Assembly (NCBI GenBank): GCA_050486105.1 | Contig: JBJHCR010000072.1 | Span: 1-22,494, forward strand | DNA length: 22,494 bases | Reading direction: 5' to 3' | Source: JAEXNA01 sp050486105 | GTDB taxonomy: Bacteria > Vulcanimicrobiota > Xenobia > Xenobiales > JADMJV01 | Shown: positions 12,420 through 20,030 of the stretch, in pieces | Position numbering within the stretch: position 1 is the first letter of the stretch | How the letters are laid out: every line of letters starts with the position of its first letter | Notes under the pieces: model-generated | Told to the model about the DNA's origin: nothing | Database searches by the model: none | The model's input: only the letters and a program-made list of their open reading frames with translations | Position numbers and translations under genes: made by a program

Positions 12420-14240
12420 ATGCTCGACCCGCTTCACATCACTTTCTTAATTCTGGCCGTCACCATCATCGGTTTCGTCAGCGATCGTCTTCCCCTCGAT
12501 CTGGTAGGCCTTCTTTCGGTGCTGGCCCTGTACCTCACGGGGATTCTGACCCTGGAAGAAACCCTGGCAGGATTCTCCGACCCTCTGGTGCTGCTCATTG
12601 GCGGCTTGTTTGTCCTGGGAGGAGCTATGCTGCACACCGGGATGGCCGACCGGGTTGGAGCTTGGCTCACTCGCCAATCCGGAGACAGTTATCCCCGCTT
12701 CATCACCCTGGTAGTGCTCTTGTCGGCCCTTCTGTCGGCGGTCATCAGCAGCACGGGAACGGTTGCCGTGCTTCTCCCTGCCGTGATCGCCGCAGCCCAA
12801 AGCAGCAAACGCTCGGTCAGTCAGTGCTTGCTGCCTCTGGCCTTCGGAGCTCTGGTGGGAGGAACCTTGACCCTTATCGGCACCACCCCAAACCTCATTG
12901 TCAGCGCCAGCCTGAGCGACGCCGGGCTAGAGCCCTTCGGCTTCTTCTCCTTCACTCCCATAGGGATAGCGCTGCTGGTTTTTGTGGCCTTTTTCTTTGC
13001 TCAGTTCGGTCAAAAATGGCTCCCTGGAGGGGACGAAAAGATCGATTCTTCTGAGATCATCACCGTGGAAGCCCTGGCGGAATCCTACCGCCTAGACCAC
13101 CATTTTCAGGAGGTTTTCTTGCCCCGAGATCACGAGTTGGTCGGGCGGAGCCCTAAGGAACTGAGATTGGCCCAAGAGCACTCAGTGACCCTTTTGGGGT
13201 GGTTTCCGGGAGAGCAGAAAGCTTTTTGTCACGCCACCGCCAGTGGACCTCTGGCGGGCAACTCCACTCTCTTACTGCAGGCCGAAGAGGAGGCAGCAGA
13301 CCAGTTTTGCCATCGCTACTCGCTGCGAGGCCAAGCGAGCGATGATCGATCCTTGCGTCAAGCCACAGAGCGTTCCGGTGTGGTCGAACTTCTGCTGATT
13401 CCTCGCTCGCGCCTCATCGGCCGCACCCTCAAGGACTTGCAGTTCACCGAACGCTATCAACTAAGAGTCCTGGGACTCAAGCGTAGGGGGAAAGTTGTGG
13501 AGGGCCCACTCTCAGAGCTGGAACTGCACTTCGGAGACTCTCTCTTGGTGGGAGGACCTTGGTCCACCCTGGAGGCGGTGGCCAACGAGCGCGACAATTT
13601 TGTAGCCGTGGGGATTCCCGAAGAATTTAAGCGGGCAACCAAGAACCAGGGAGCTCAGAATCGTACCTTAGCGATCTTGGCAGGACTGTTGCTCCTATTG
13701 AACCTCGAATCCGTCCCCCCGGCGATATCCGCTCTATTGGCCGCAGCCGCCTTGGTCACCACCAAGTGTCTTTCCTCACGACAAGCCTATCGTTCCATCA
13801 ACTGGGAAAGCCTGATCCTCATCGCCACCCTGCTCCCCATGGCCACCGCCCTTCGAAAAACCGGGGGAGTGGATCTCATGGCCGACCTCTTCTTGAAGGT
13901 CACTGCAGACCTTCCGAGCGCCGCGGCCTTGATGGCCTTCTTCCTGGTGACCGCCCTGCTCAGTCAGGTTCTCTCGAACACCGCCACTACAGTGATTATC
14001 GCCCCGGTTGCCCTGACCACCGCAACGGCCCTGGCCATATCCCCACGACCACTGCTGATGGCCGTGGCTATCGGGGCCTCTTGCGCATTCTTGAGCCCGG
14101 TGGCTTCCCCGGTCAACACCATGGTGGTGGTGCCGGGCAAATACCGCTTCCTAGACTTCTTGAAAGTTGGCACACCGCTCCTTTTGGGCGCGGCTCTGCT
14201 CGCAAGTCTGCTCATTCCTCTGTTCTTTCCCTACCGCTGA
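12420..14240 (+). CDS. SLC13/DASS-type permease with two TrkA-C (RCK_C) domains
   Basis: 606 residues. Two membrane halves flank a cytoplasmic insert. The first half (1-200) has the SSTGTVAVLLPAVIA and GTTPNLIVSA motifs of the divalent anion:Na+ symporter fold. The second (about 412-606) repeats them as SNTATTVIIAPVALT and ASPVNTMVVVPG. Residues 228-300 and 318-395 are two RCK_C-like domains (DHELVGRSPKELRL...VTLLG; RSRLIGRTLKDLQF...LRVLGLKRRG), which bind ligands and gate transport. Related proteins import sulfate, dicarboxylates or other anions; the substrate cannot be read from sequence. It follows usp by 34 bp, probably as an operon. Confidence 0.9.
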   Translation: MLDPLHITFLILAVTIIGFVSDRLPLDLVGLLSVLALYLTGILTLEETLAGFSDPLVLLIGGLFVLGGAMLHTGMADRVGAWLTRQSGDSYPRFITLVVLLSALLSAVISSTGTVAVLLPAVIAAAQSSKRSVSQCLLPLAFGALVGGTLTLIGTTPNLIVSASLSDAGLEPFGFFSFTPIGIALLVFVAFFFAQFGQKWLPGGDEKIDSSEIITVEALAESYRLDHHFQEVFLPRDHELVGRSPKELRLAQEHSVTLLGWFPGEQKAFCHATASGPLAGNSTLLLQAEEEAADQFCHRYSLRGQASDDRSLRQATERSGVVELLLIPRSRLIGRTLKDLQFTERYQLRVLGLKRRGKVVEGPLSELELHFGDSLLVGGPWSTLEAVANERDNFVAVGIPEEFKRATKNQGAQNRTLAILAGLLLLLNLESVPPAISALLAAAALVTTKCLSSRQAYRSINWESLILIATLLPMATALRKTGGVDLMADLFLKVTADLPSAAALMAFFLVTALLSQVLSNTATTVIIAPVALTTATALAISPRPLLMAVAIGASCAFLSPVASPVNTMVVVPGKYRFLDFLKVGTPLLLGAALLASLLIPLFFPYR

Positions 14241-14255
14241 CCGCACAACTTGCGG
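14241..14255. repeat. Small hairpin between permease and RNA methyltransferase stops
   Basis: CCGCA, CAACT, TGCGG immediately follows the permease stop in the 24-bp gap between two convergent genes. There is no T tract, so it is only a possible transcript end. Confidence 0.3.
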
Positions 14256-14264
14256 CCTAAAACT

Positions 14265-15677
14265 CTATCTCCTCTGAAACTGCATAAGCAGTTCAAGATG
14301 ATGGGTCTGAGGAAAAAAATCGAAGGCTTGGACTCGCAGCAGACGATAGCGTTGCAAGAGGTCGTCGAGTTCATCCCTGAGTCGCTCGGGATTGCAGGAG
14401 ACATAGAAAAGTTCCTGAGCCGCCTCCCTTTCTACCAGAGCCTTTAGCAGCTTGGGATGGCATCCTGACCTAGGAGGGTCTAGAATCAGGAGTTCGCAAT
14501 CCAGGTGCTCTATCCAATCCTCGGATGAGCACACCTCGAAGCGAGCATCCCTTCCGTTGAGCTGAGCATTGAGCCTGGCATCTCGCACCGCTTCTTCCAC
14601 CAACTCGACTCCCAAGAGTTGATCGCCTGGCTGGGCTAGGTACAGACCAATGGAACCGATGCCGCAGAACAGATCGAGAACTCGGCCGCCTTCCGGGACC
14701 TGCCGCCATGACGCCATCGTTTCCAGCATGCGTTCGTAGGCTGGGGGATTGATCTGAAAAAAGGAGCGCCAATCGAGCTTGAAAGTCAGCCCTCCCAGGC
14801 GCTCCTCCAAGAACGTCAAACCGAAGAGATGAAGCTGGGAGTCCGGCACCACAGCCCCGGAAACCGCAGACTGGTGAACCAAGATGGCTCCATCCACTCC
14901 AGCATGTCGGAACAAGTCTATCAACTCGACTCGGTCTGCCTCATTTAGGACGAGTCCTGAATCCACCACCAAGACCGCCAGACTTCGCCCATCGGTGGAA
15001 CTCTGGCGAAACACCAGATAGCGCAGGTCTCCTTGCTGGGTTCTCGGGTTCCAGCCCTTGAGGCCCTTGCTGCCGGCCCAGCCTTTCAAAGAACCGAGCA
15101 ACTTGGGCGGAAGGGGGGTCAACCAGCATCGATCGAGCTCCACCAACCGGTCGAAACGCCCCCTTCGGTGAAATCCTAGCTGGAGGTCGTTCCCCAAGCC
15201 GGCCAAGAAAGTCAGTTCGACTTTAGTCCGATAGAAGAAAGGCCTAGGGGATGGAACGGGGGGGTGAAATTCTGCCTCTGGGCATCGAGTCTTCAGGGCC
15301 TGATAGACGGGAGAAGCCTTGAGTTCCAGGGCTTGGTTCTCTGTCAGATGCTGCAAAGTGCACCCTCCGCAGACTCCAAAATGAGAGCATCTCGGCAGGC
15401 GACGCTGGGAATTGGGCTCTTCCACACGTAGGAGATCTCCAAGCTCTTCACCCCGACGGGTTCGTCGACCGCGACGCACGGTTACTACCTCCCCCGGTGC
15501 CGCCCCATAGAACACCAATCGTGACTGACCCTCTCCGAGAGGGATAAAGGACCTCCCCTTGCGGTCAGGACCCTCGGCCACTCCCGAGAGCGGGGATCTA
15601 GGAGTCCTATTTTTGTTCTTTCTGGCCACGCTAGCCGGTTGCTCAAAGGCAAGAGAAACTCCTGGGGAAGGATCCAC
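14265..15677 (-). CDS. RlmD/TrmA-family 23S rRNA (uracil-5-)-methyltransferase
   Basis: 470 residues from a GTG at 15677; a GTG at 15629 is an alternative, and neither has a good Shine-Dalgarno. A TRAM-like N-terminal domain (IPLGEGQSRLVFYGAAPGEVV) is followed by an Fe-S site, C97-x5-C103-x2-C106 and C184, as in RlmD (RumA). The catalytic domain contains FFQIN (306-310), the SAM loop VLDLFCGIGSIGLYL (333-347), LDPPRSG (399-405) and the nucleophile C428 in YVSCNP. Family members make m5U in 23S rRNA or tRNA. The Fe-S site favours an RlmD/RlmC-like rRNA enzyme, but the target base cannot be decided. The start is only 24 bp from a divergent gene. Confidence 0.9.
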   Translation of the reverse strand: MDPSPGVSLAFEQPASVARKNKNRTPRSPLSGVAEGPDRKGRSFIPLGEGQSRLVFYGAAPGEVVTVRRGRRTRRGEELGDLLRVEEPNSQRRLPRCSHFGVCGGCTLQHLTENQALELKASPVYQALKTRCPEAEFHPPVPSPRPFFYRTKVELTFLAGLGNDLQLGFHRRGRFDRLVELDRCWLTPLPPKLLGSLKGWAGSKGLKGWNPRTQQGDLRYLVFRQSSTDGRSLAVLVVDSGLVLNEADRVELIDLFRHAGVDGAILVHQSAVSGAVVPDSQLHLFGLTFLEERLGGLTFKLDWRSFFQINPPAYERMLETMASWRQVPEGGRVLDLFCGIGSIGLYLAQPGDQLLGVELVEEAVRDARLNAQLNGRDARFEVCSSEDWIEHLDCELLILDPPRSGCHPKLLKALVEREAAQELFYVSCNPERLRDELDDLLQRYRLLRVQAFDFFPQTHHLELLMQFQRR

Positions 15678-15700
15678 CGATAGGGAGCGAATCGCTGAAC

Positions 15701-16306
15701 ATGGCTAGCGTATATGAACTCAAAGGACAATTCCAAAAAATTCTACGACCGTTGACCGCTCGGCTGGCGAAAAATGGAGTGACGGCCAATGCGGTGACCC
15801 TCGCCGCTCTTGCTTTGTCGGCGGTCATCGGTGCTCTCTGTTGGCTGATTTCCGATCCCCGCATCTTGATCTTGCTTCCTCTGGGCCTATTCTTGCGCAT
15901 GGCCCTGAACGCCATCGACGGAATGTTGGCCCGAGAGCACGGCCAAAAATCCGTACTGGGCGGATTTCTCAACGAGTTGGGAGATGTTCTTAGCGATGTT
16001 TTCCTTTATCTTCCCCTGGCGTTTCGACCTGAGTTCCCTACTCAGGCCACCCTGCTATTGGTGTTCCTGGCCATCCTCTCCGAATTCACCGGCGTCGTCG
16101 CTGTCAGTCAGGGGGCGAGTCGCCGCTATGACGGACCCATGGGGAAGAGTGACCGCGCCGCCCTGTTCGGGGTCATCGGCTTGGGACTGAGTCGCGGCTT
16201 CAGCCCATTTCTGTGGGTCCCGGTCTTGCTCTGGCTGTCGGTAGCCCTATCGTTTGTCACTATTGCTCGAAGAATCGGGCGCAGCCTTGAGGAGGTCCAA
16301 GCGTGA
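15701..16306 (+). CDS. ynbA: CDP-alcohol phosphatidyltransferase, YnbA-like
   Basis: 201 residues, polytopic, about six membrane segments. It joins a CDP-activated lipid to an alcohol to form a phospholipid head group. The active-site helix reads N70-x2-D73-G-x2-A-R-x8-G87-x3-N91-x3-D95, followed by D99. The canonical first and third Asp are therefore Asn, unless the last two are read one turn later as D95/D99. I recall the same substitutions in E. coli YnbA (MALN-LDGMLARE, ILNETGD), and the wording VTAN--TLAALALS and GKSDRA also matches, so this is probably a YnbA-type enzyme. Its alcohol substrate is unknown. A palindrome AGCGAATCGCT (15686-15696) covers the region before the ATG. It overlaps the next gene by 4 bp. 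Confidence 0.88.
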   Translation: MASVYELKGQFQKILRPLTARLAKNGVTANAVTLAALALSAVIGALCWLISDPRILILLPLGLFLRMALNAIDGMLAREHGQKSVLGGFLNELGDVLSDVFLYLPLAFRPEFPTQATLLLVFLAILSEFTGVVAVSQGASRRYDGPMGKSDRAALFGVIGLGLSRGFSPFLWVPVLLWLSVALSFVTIARRIGRSLEEVQA

Positions 16307-17259
16307 ACGTTCTACCCAGCTACGATGCCATCGACAACCCCGTGGTCATGTGGGCCCTGGCCTGCCTCTTCCTAATCTTGATCGCCGCCACCGTGATCGT
16401 GAACTACTTACATTCACGTGGAGGGTCTGGAGAGTTCGACGAGGTGGTCCAACGACTCAGAACTTGGTGGATCATCATTCTTCTCCTCTCCAGTGCCATC
16501 TTGGTCTCCTCGGAAGTCTCCCTCATCTTTTTTGCGCTGATCTCGTTTCTGGGACTGAAAGAGTTTCTGACCCTTGCTCCCACTCGAAAAGTAGACAGGA
16601 ACGTGCTTTTTTACATCTATCTTTCCATCCCGGTTCAGTATTTGTGGGCGGCCTTGGAATGGTACGGCATGTTCATCATTTTCGTTCCGGTCTATCTTTT
16701 CTTGTTCGTCCCATTGAGAATGGTATTCTCGGGGGAAACTCAGAACTTCCTGAAGGCAGCCGGAATCCTCCACTGGGGCGTGATGACCACCGTATTCTCT
16801 ATATCGCACCTGGGCTTTCTCCTTATGCTTCCCGCCCACACCAACCCTTATAGTTCGGGACCGGCCTTGGTTCTATACCTCATCATCCTGACCCAACTCA
16901 ACGATGTAGCTCAATTCATCTGGGGCAAGACTTTCGGTTCCAGGCGGGTCGTGCCGAGCGTCAGTCCTAATAAGACTTGGGAGGGCCTGATCGGGGGGGT
17001 CCTCACTACCACCATCTTGGCCACAGCGCTCAGCCCTTGGATGACCTCACTGACCTTAGTTCAAGGGATGATCGCCGGCCTAGGAATAGGGATCTTCGGC
17101 TTCGTGGGAGATGTCTGTGTCTCTGCCGTGAAGCGAGACTTAGGCATTAAGGACACTTCCCAGATGCTACCCGGACATGGAGGAGTCTTGGACCGAGTGG
17201 ACAGTCTCACTTACACCGCGCCCCTGTTCTTCCACTACGTTTTTTATCTGTGCTACTAG
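16303..17259 (+). CDS. ynbB: Phosphatidate cytidylyltransferase, CdsA/YnbB-like
   Basis: 318 residues with about eight membrane segments. It makes CDP-diacylglycerol from phosphatidate and CTP. The CdsA signature near the C terminus is complete: S-A-V-K-R-D-L-G-I-K-D, then LPGHGGVLDRVDS. The stretch NDVAQFIWGK, VVPSVSPNKTWEGLIGG is also typical. RLRTWWIIIL and FFALISFLGLKEF near the N terminus fit the E. coli YnbB branch as I recall it. The GTG start overlaps the YnbA-like stop (GTGA), with GAGGAGGT about 8 nt upstream. The immediate neighbours (YnbA-like enzyme and an acyltransferase) supply the steps after and before it. Confidence 0.93.
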   Translation: MNVLPSYDAIDNPVVMWALACLFLILIAATVIVNYLHSRGGSGEFDEVVQRLRTWWIIILLLSSAILVSSEVSLIFFALISFLGLKEFLTLAPTRKVDRNVLFYIYLSIPVQYLWAALEWYGMFIIFVPVYLFLFVPLRMVFSGETQNFLKAAGILHWGVMTTVFSISHLGFLLMLPAHTNPYSSGPALVLYLIILTQLNDVAQFIWGKTFGSRRVVPSVSPNKTWEGLIGGVLTTTILATALSPWMTSLTLVQGMIAGLGIGIFGFVGDVCVSAVKRDLGIKDTSQMLPGHGGVLDRVDSLTYTAPLFFHYVFYLCY

Positions 17260-17269
17260 GAGCTGATCA

Positions 17270-17920
17270 ATGCTTGTAAGATTCTGCCGATTTCTTTGGT
17301 TCGACCTCTTTGTCCGGCCGATCGTCTTCTTTTACTTGGGCGTCAACATCAGAAGGAGACACCTGCTCCCGAGGAGCGGTCCCACCATCCTGGTGGCCAA
17401 CCACAACTCTCATTTGGACACCATGGTCCTCATGCTCGCTTGCCCTCGCTCTCTCTTTCGAGACCTGCGCCCGGTGGCCGCCGCAGATTACTTTCTAAAA
17501 GGTCGGCTGCGATCTTGGTTTTCAACCCACGTACTTCGCATCATCCCCATCTGGCGCAGAAAAGAAGATCGCGGCGAGAACTCCGATCCCTTGGCCCCCA
17601 TCGACCAAGCCTTAGACGAGGGAGCTGCCGTCATCTTCTTTCCCGAGGGCTCTCGAGGTGAGCCCGAGCAGATGACCCAATTCAAGCGAGGCATCGCCAT
17701 CCTGGCTGAACGCCATCCCGATGTTCCGGTGGTGCCCGTCTTCCTCCAAGGTTTGGGGCGAGCACTCCCCAAGGGAGAAGGACTTCTGGTCCCCTTCCTG
17801 TGCGACATGTACGTGGGAGAGCATCTGTACTGGGGGGGCAACGAAGAAGAATTCATGGCTCGCCTACTGAGACGCTTCGAAGCTCTTTCCCGAGAGGGCT
17901 ATCGTCCCCAATGGGAGTGA
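17270..17920 (+). CDS. 1-acylglycerol-3-phosphate acyltransferase family (PlsC-type)
   Basis: 216 residues. A hydrophobic N-terminal segment (8-24) precedes the acyltransferase blocks: H45-x4-D50 (NHNSHLDT), an arginine-bearing block II region (IIPIWRRKED), FPEGSRG (124-130) and the late VPVVPVFLQG. These are the catalytic and glycerol-phosphate-binding motifs of the family, which makes phosphatidate at the membrane. AGGAG overlapping the YnbB-like stop codon serves as Shine-Dalgarno for the ATG at 17270. With its neighbours it completes a route from lysophosphatidate through phosphatidate and CDP-DAG to a phospholipid. Substrate specificity within the family is not certain. Confidence 0.9.
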   Translation: MLVRFCRFLWFDLFVRPIVFFYLGVNIRRRHLLPRSGPTILVANHNSHLDTMVLMLACPRSLFRDLRPVAAADYFLKGRLRSWFSTHVLRIIPIWRRKEDRGENSDPLAPIDQALDEGAAVIFFPEGSRGEPEQMTQFKRGIAILAERHPDVPVVPVFLQGLGRALPKGEGLLVPFLCDMYVGEHLYWGGNEEEFMARLLRRFEALSREGYRPQWE

Positions 17921-17924
17921 GCCC

Positions 17925-19229
17925 TTGCGTCTAGCCGCCGCAGTCTTGCTGAGCTGCGGCGATCAGGTCTGGCTCGGCCGCCGCGGACGCTCACGCTTCT
18001 TGCCTGGCTTCTGGGTTTTCCCTGGAGGGGCCGGCGAGCGAGGAGAGTCGGCAGAAGAGACCGCCCGGCGAGAGGTCCTGGAAGAGAGCGGCTTGGACCT
18101 TGGAGGTCGGGATCTGGCGCCTTTTGCCAGGGCCATCACTCCCCCTTACTCGCCCATGCGCTTCGACGCCTACATTTTTCACTGTGAACTGGAGCAGCCC
18201 GAGCCCCTGAAACTCGACGACAACGAGCTTGTGGAGGGACGCTGGGACACTGTTGAGGTTTTCCTCCAGGACCACCGACACGGCCGAATACAACTGGCCC
18301 CTCCAACCCTGAATCAATTAGAACTCTGGCAAGCGTGCCGGGAGGGCCGACAGCCTTGGCCATCGAGAGAAGAGGCCTTTCGGCTACCTTCAGAAGACTC
18401 CCAAATCGTGCTGCCCATGGCCCCACAGATCACCTTGCTGCCAGCCCGATCTCCGGCCATGCCTCCGGCTGCTTGGACCAATATCGCCATCTTGGGAGAA
18501 CGCAATCTCTACGTCGTGGATCCTGGGGGAGTCGATCCTCAACCTTTGCAAGAAGAACTGCTGAAGAGGCAAGAAGGTGGGGCGGAACTCAAGGGTGTCC
18601 TACTGACCCACCACCACCCGGACCACATCGCCGGATATCTGTCGGGAGGGTTTGAAAAGGTGCCGCTCTACGCCCACTCCATCACCGCGGCCCTTCTGCC
18701 CCGAAGATTTCCTGCGGCCAAACACCTGGGAGATGGAACGCGTCTGAGCCTGGAAGAAGGCTTGTCGGTACTCGCCCACCATACTCCAGGCCACGCTCCC
18801 GGTCACCTGTGCTTTGAAATCCCGGAACGCTCGACTCTCATAGCTGGAGATCTGATCAGCAGCCTCTCGTCGATTGTGATCCCCAGCGACAATGGAGACC
18901 TCGACGACTATCTGCAATCTCTCTCGCGAATGCGCGCTCTCGACTGCAACCTAATCCTGTGCTCGCACGGTCCACCCTATGGACGCGGAAGCGATCCTTT
19001 CGGAGAGGCGCTCGCTCACCGGTTCCGCCGGGAAGAGCAAGTTCTGAATGTTCTTCATTCAAGCGCGACCGGGGTGACGCTTGAAGACATCACCAAAACT
19101 TTGTACCGGGGCCTCAGCGCAGAGCTCTTTCCTGCAGCTCGAGCTAACGTTGGCCACCACCTCAAGAGATTGCTCAAGAATGGACAAGCTCGCCTCGAAT
19201 CGGAGCGTTGGAAGCCGGTCGGAGCCTGA
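17925..19229 (+). CDS. Nudix hydrolase fused to LACTB2-like metallo-beta-lactamase domain
   Basis: 434 residues with two enzymes in one chain. Residues 1-150 are a Nudix domain with a perfect box, G35-x5-E41-x7-R49-E-x2-E-E-x-G56. Residues 165-360 are a metallo-beta-lactamase fold: H229-x-H231-x-D233-H234 (THHHPDH), H290 (HTPGH), D309 (AGDL) and H348 (CSHG). Residues 365-430 form a winged-helix tail like that of LACTB2-type proteins. Nudix domains cleave nucleoside diphosphates linked to another group, and LACTB2-like domains include ribonucleases and thioesterases, so the joint substrate may be a nucleotide or CoA derivative. The TTG start lies four bases after the acyltransferase stop with GGGAG 7 nt upstream. 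It probably belongs to the lipid operon, but its role there is unknown. Confidence 0.9.
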   Translation: MRLAAAVLLSCGDQVWLGRRGRSRFLPGFWVFPGGAGERGESAEETARREVLEESGLDLGGRDLAPFARAITPPYSPMRFDAYIFHCELEQPEPLKLDDNELVEGRWDTVEVFLQDHRHGRIQLAPPTLNQLELWQACREGRQPWPSREEAFRLPSEDSQIVLPMAPQITLLPARSPAMPPAAWTNIAILGERNLYVVDPGGVDPQPLQEELLKRQEGGAELKGVLLTHHHPDHIAGYLSGGFEKVPLYAHSITAALLPRRFPAAKHLGDGTRLSLEEGLSVLAHHTPGHAPGHLCFEIPERSTLIAGDLISSLSSIVIPSDNGDLDDYLQSLSRMRALDCNLILCSHGPPYGRGSDPFGEALAHRFRREEQVLNVLHSSATGVTLEDITKTLYRGLSAELFPAARANVGHHLKRLLKNGQARLESERWKPVGA

Positions 19230-19251
19230 CCTAAGAGGCCCTCGGCAGACC

Positions 19252-19713
19252 CTAATTCTTGGCTGCACCGATTCCGAAGGGCGCGTGGGTCCCGTACTCG
19301 GTCAGGCGGTTCCAGAACTTGCCGAAGAGGCCCTCTAGTTTGTAGGGGTCCAAGACCTGACCCCCGGCTTCAAAAGTCACCACTCGACCCAGTAGGCAAG
19401 ATTTAGGCAAAGCTTCCTTGCGGTCGAACCCCTCGTAGGCGGTGAGAAGGTAGGTATCGTTCTTGGCCAACTTGAGTTTAAGAAAACGTCTGAGAACCAC
19501 TTGCTTGTCCATGCTGACACAAATAATGTCCCCCATTTTCAGCTTGCCGATGGGAAGGCTCTTAACATTCACCTTCGCTCCGGAAGGGATAATCTTTGGC
19601 AAGTGGCTGGTTGAGATGCGAAAATCCTTCTCTTTTGCGGTGGAAGAAACGGCAGCGGCGGCCCGGAGATCACCTGCCATTTGAGCCTGCATATGACTGT
19701 AGTCTTTACTCAT
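19252..19713 (-). CDS. Protein with S24/S26 peptidase-like fold, probably non-catalytic
   Basis: 153 residues. Residues 35-115 follow the signal-peptidase/LexA-type beta fold: SHLPKIIPSGAKVNVKSL, KLKMGDIICVSMDKQVVLRRFLKLK, TYLLTAYEG and LLGRVVTFE correspond to the usual S-M-x-P...G-V, GD-V and GRV blocks. The Ser-Met of the catalytic loop is Ser-His, and the general-base Lys position is occupied by VVLRR, so catalysis is doubtful. There is no membrane anchor. The N-terminal ~30 residues are Ala/Ser-rich and polar. The ATG has GAGG 8 nt upstream, and a plausible promoter lies just before it. Assignment is by pattern only. Confidence 0.65.
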   Translation of the reverse strand: MSKDYSHMQAQMAGDLRAAAAVSSTAKEKDFRISTSHLPKIIPSGAKVNVKSLPIGKLKMGDIICVSMDKQVVLRRFLKLKLAKNDTYLLTAYEGFDRKEALPKSCLLGRVVTFEAGGQVLDPYKLEGLFGKFWNRLTEYGTHAPFGIGAAKN

Positions 19714-20030
19714 CTTGTGAACCTCATACCCTTTAGTATACGGGCAGGTACCCTAGGCAAACAACAGGACTTTCCACCTAACCTGTGGCAGAAGGAGTCC
19801 CTCCACTCTCCTCGACTTCGGGATAGAGGAAGGGAATCAGCGACCTCGGGACGCACCCTTAGGCACCGGAGATCGACGAATCGTCGTTAGAAGACCAAGC
19901 TGAAACCCGGCGAGCCACAGACGTTACTATGTCCGATGATAACGACTGGAGGGTTGTCTCTGGTCATCTGGGGCCCATCATCTTCGACTAGGTCACAGCC
20001 GACCATAAATTTCATACTGCGGAGGTTCAG
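19714..20030. other. 317-bp divergent intergenic region upstream of fbp
   Basis: No convincing gene. A 20-codon open frame from 19930 lacks a ribosome-binding site. The region holds the promoter toward the S24/S26-like gene, a perfect 13-nt palindrome CGACGAATCGTCG (19874-19886), and a weak promoter-like pair TTGTCT (19954-19959), 16 bp, CATCAT (19976-19981) toward fbp. The palindrome is a candidate operator for fbp. Confidence 0.5.
19735..19764 (-). promoter_or_regulatory. Probable promoter of the S24/S26-like gene
   Basis: On the minus strand TTGTTT (19764-19759), 18-bp spacer, TATACT (19740-19735). The -10 is good, the -35 weak. Transcription would start near 19728, leaving a ~15-nt leader that still contains GAGG. 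Confidence 0.4.

Noticed and set aside
19930..19992. Twenty-codon open frame (MSDDNDWRVV...) upstream of fbp
   Set aside because: No Shine-Dalgarno and no recognisable feature; chance frames of this size are common.
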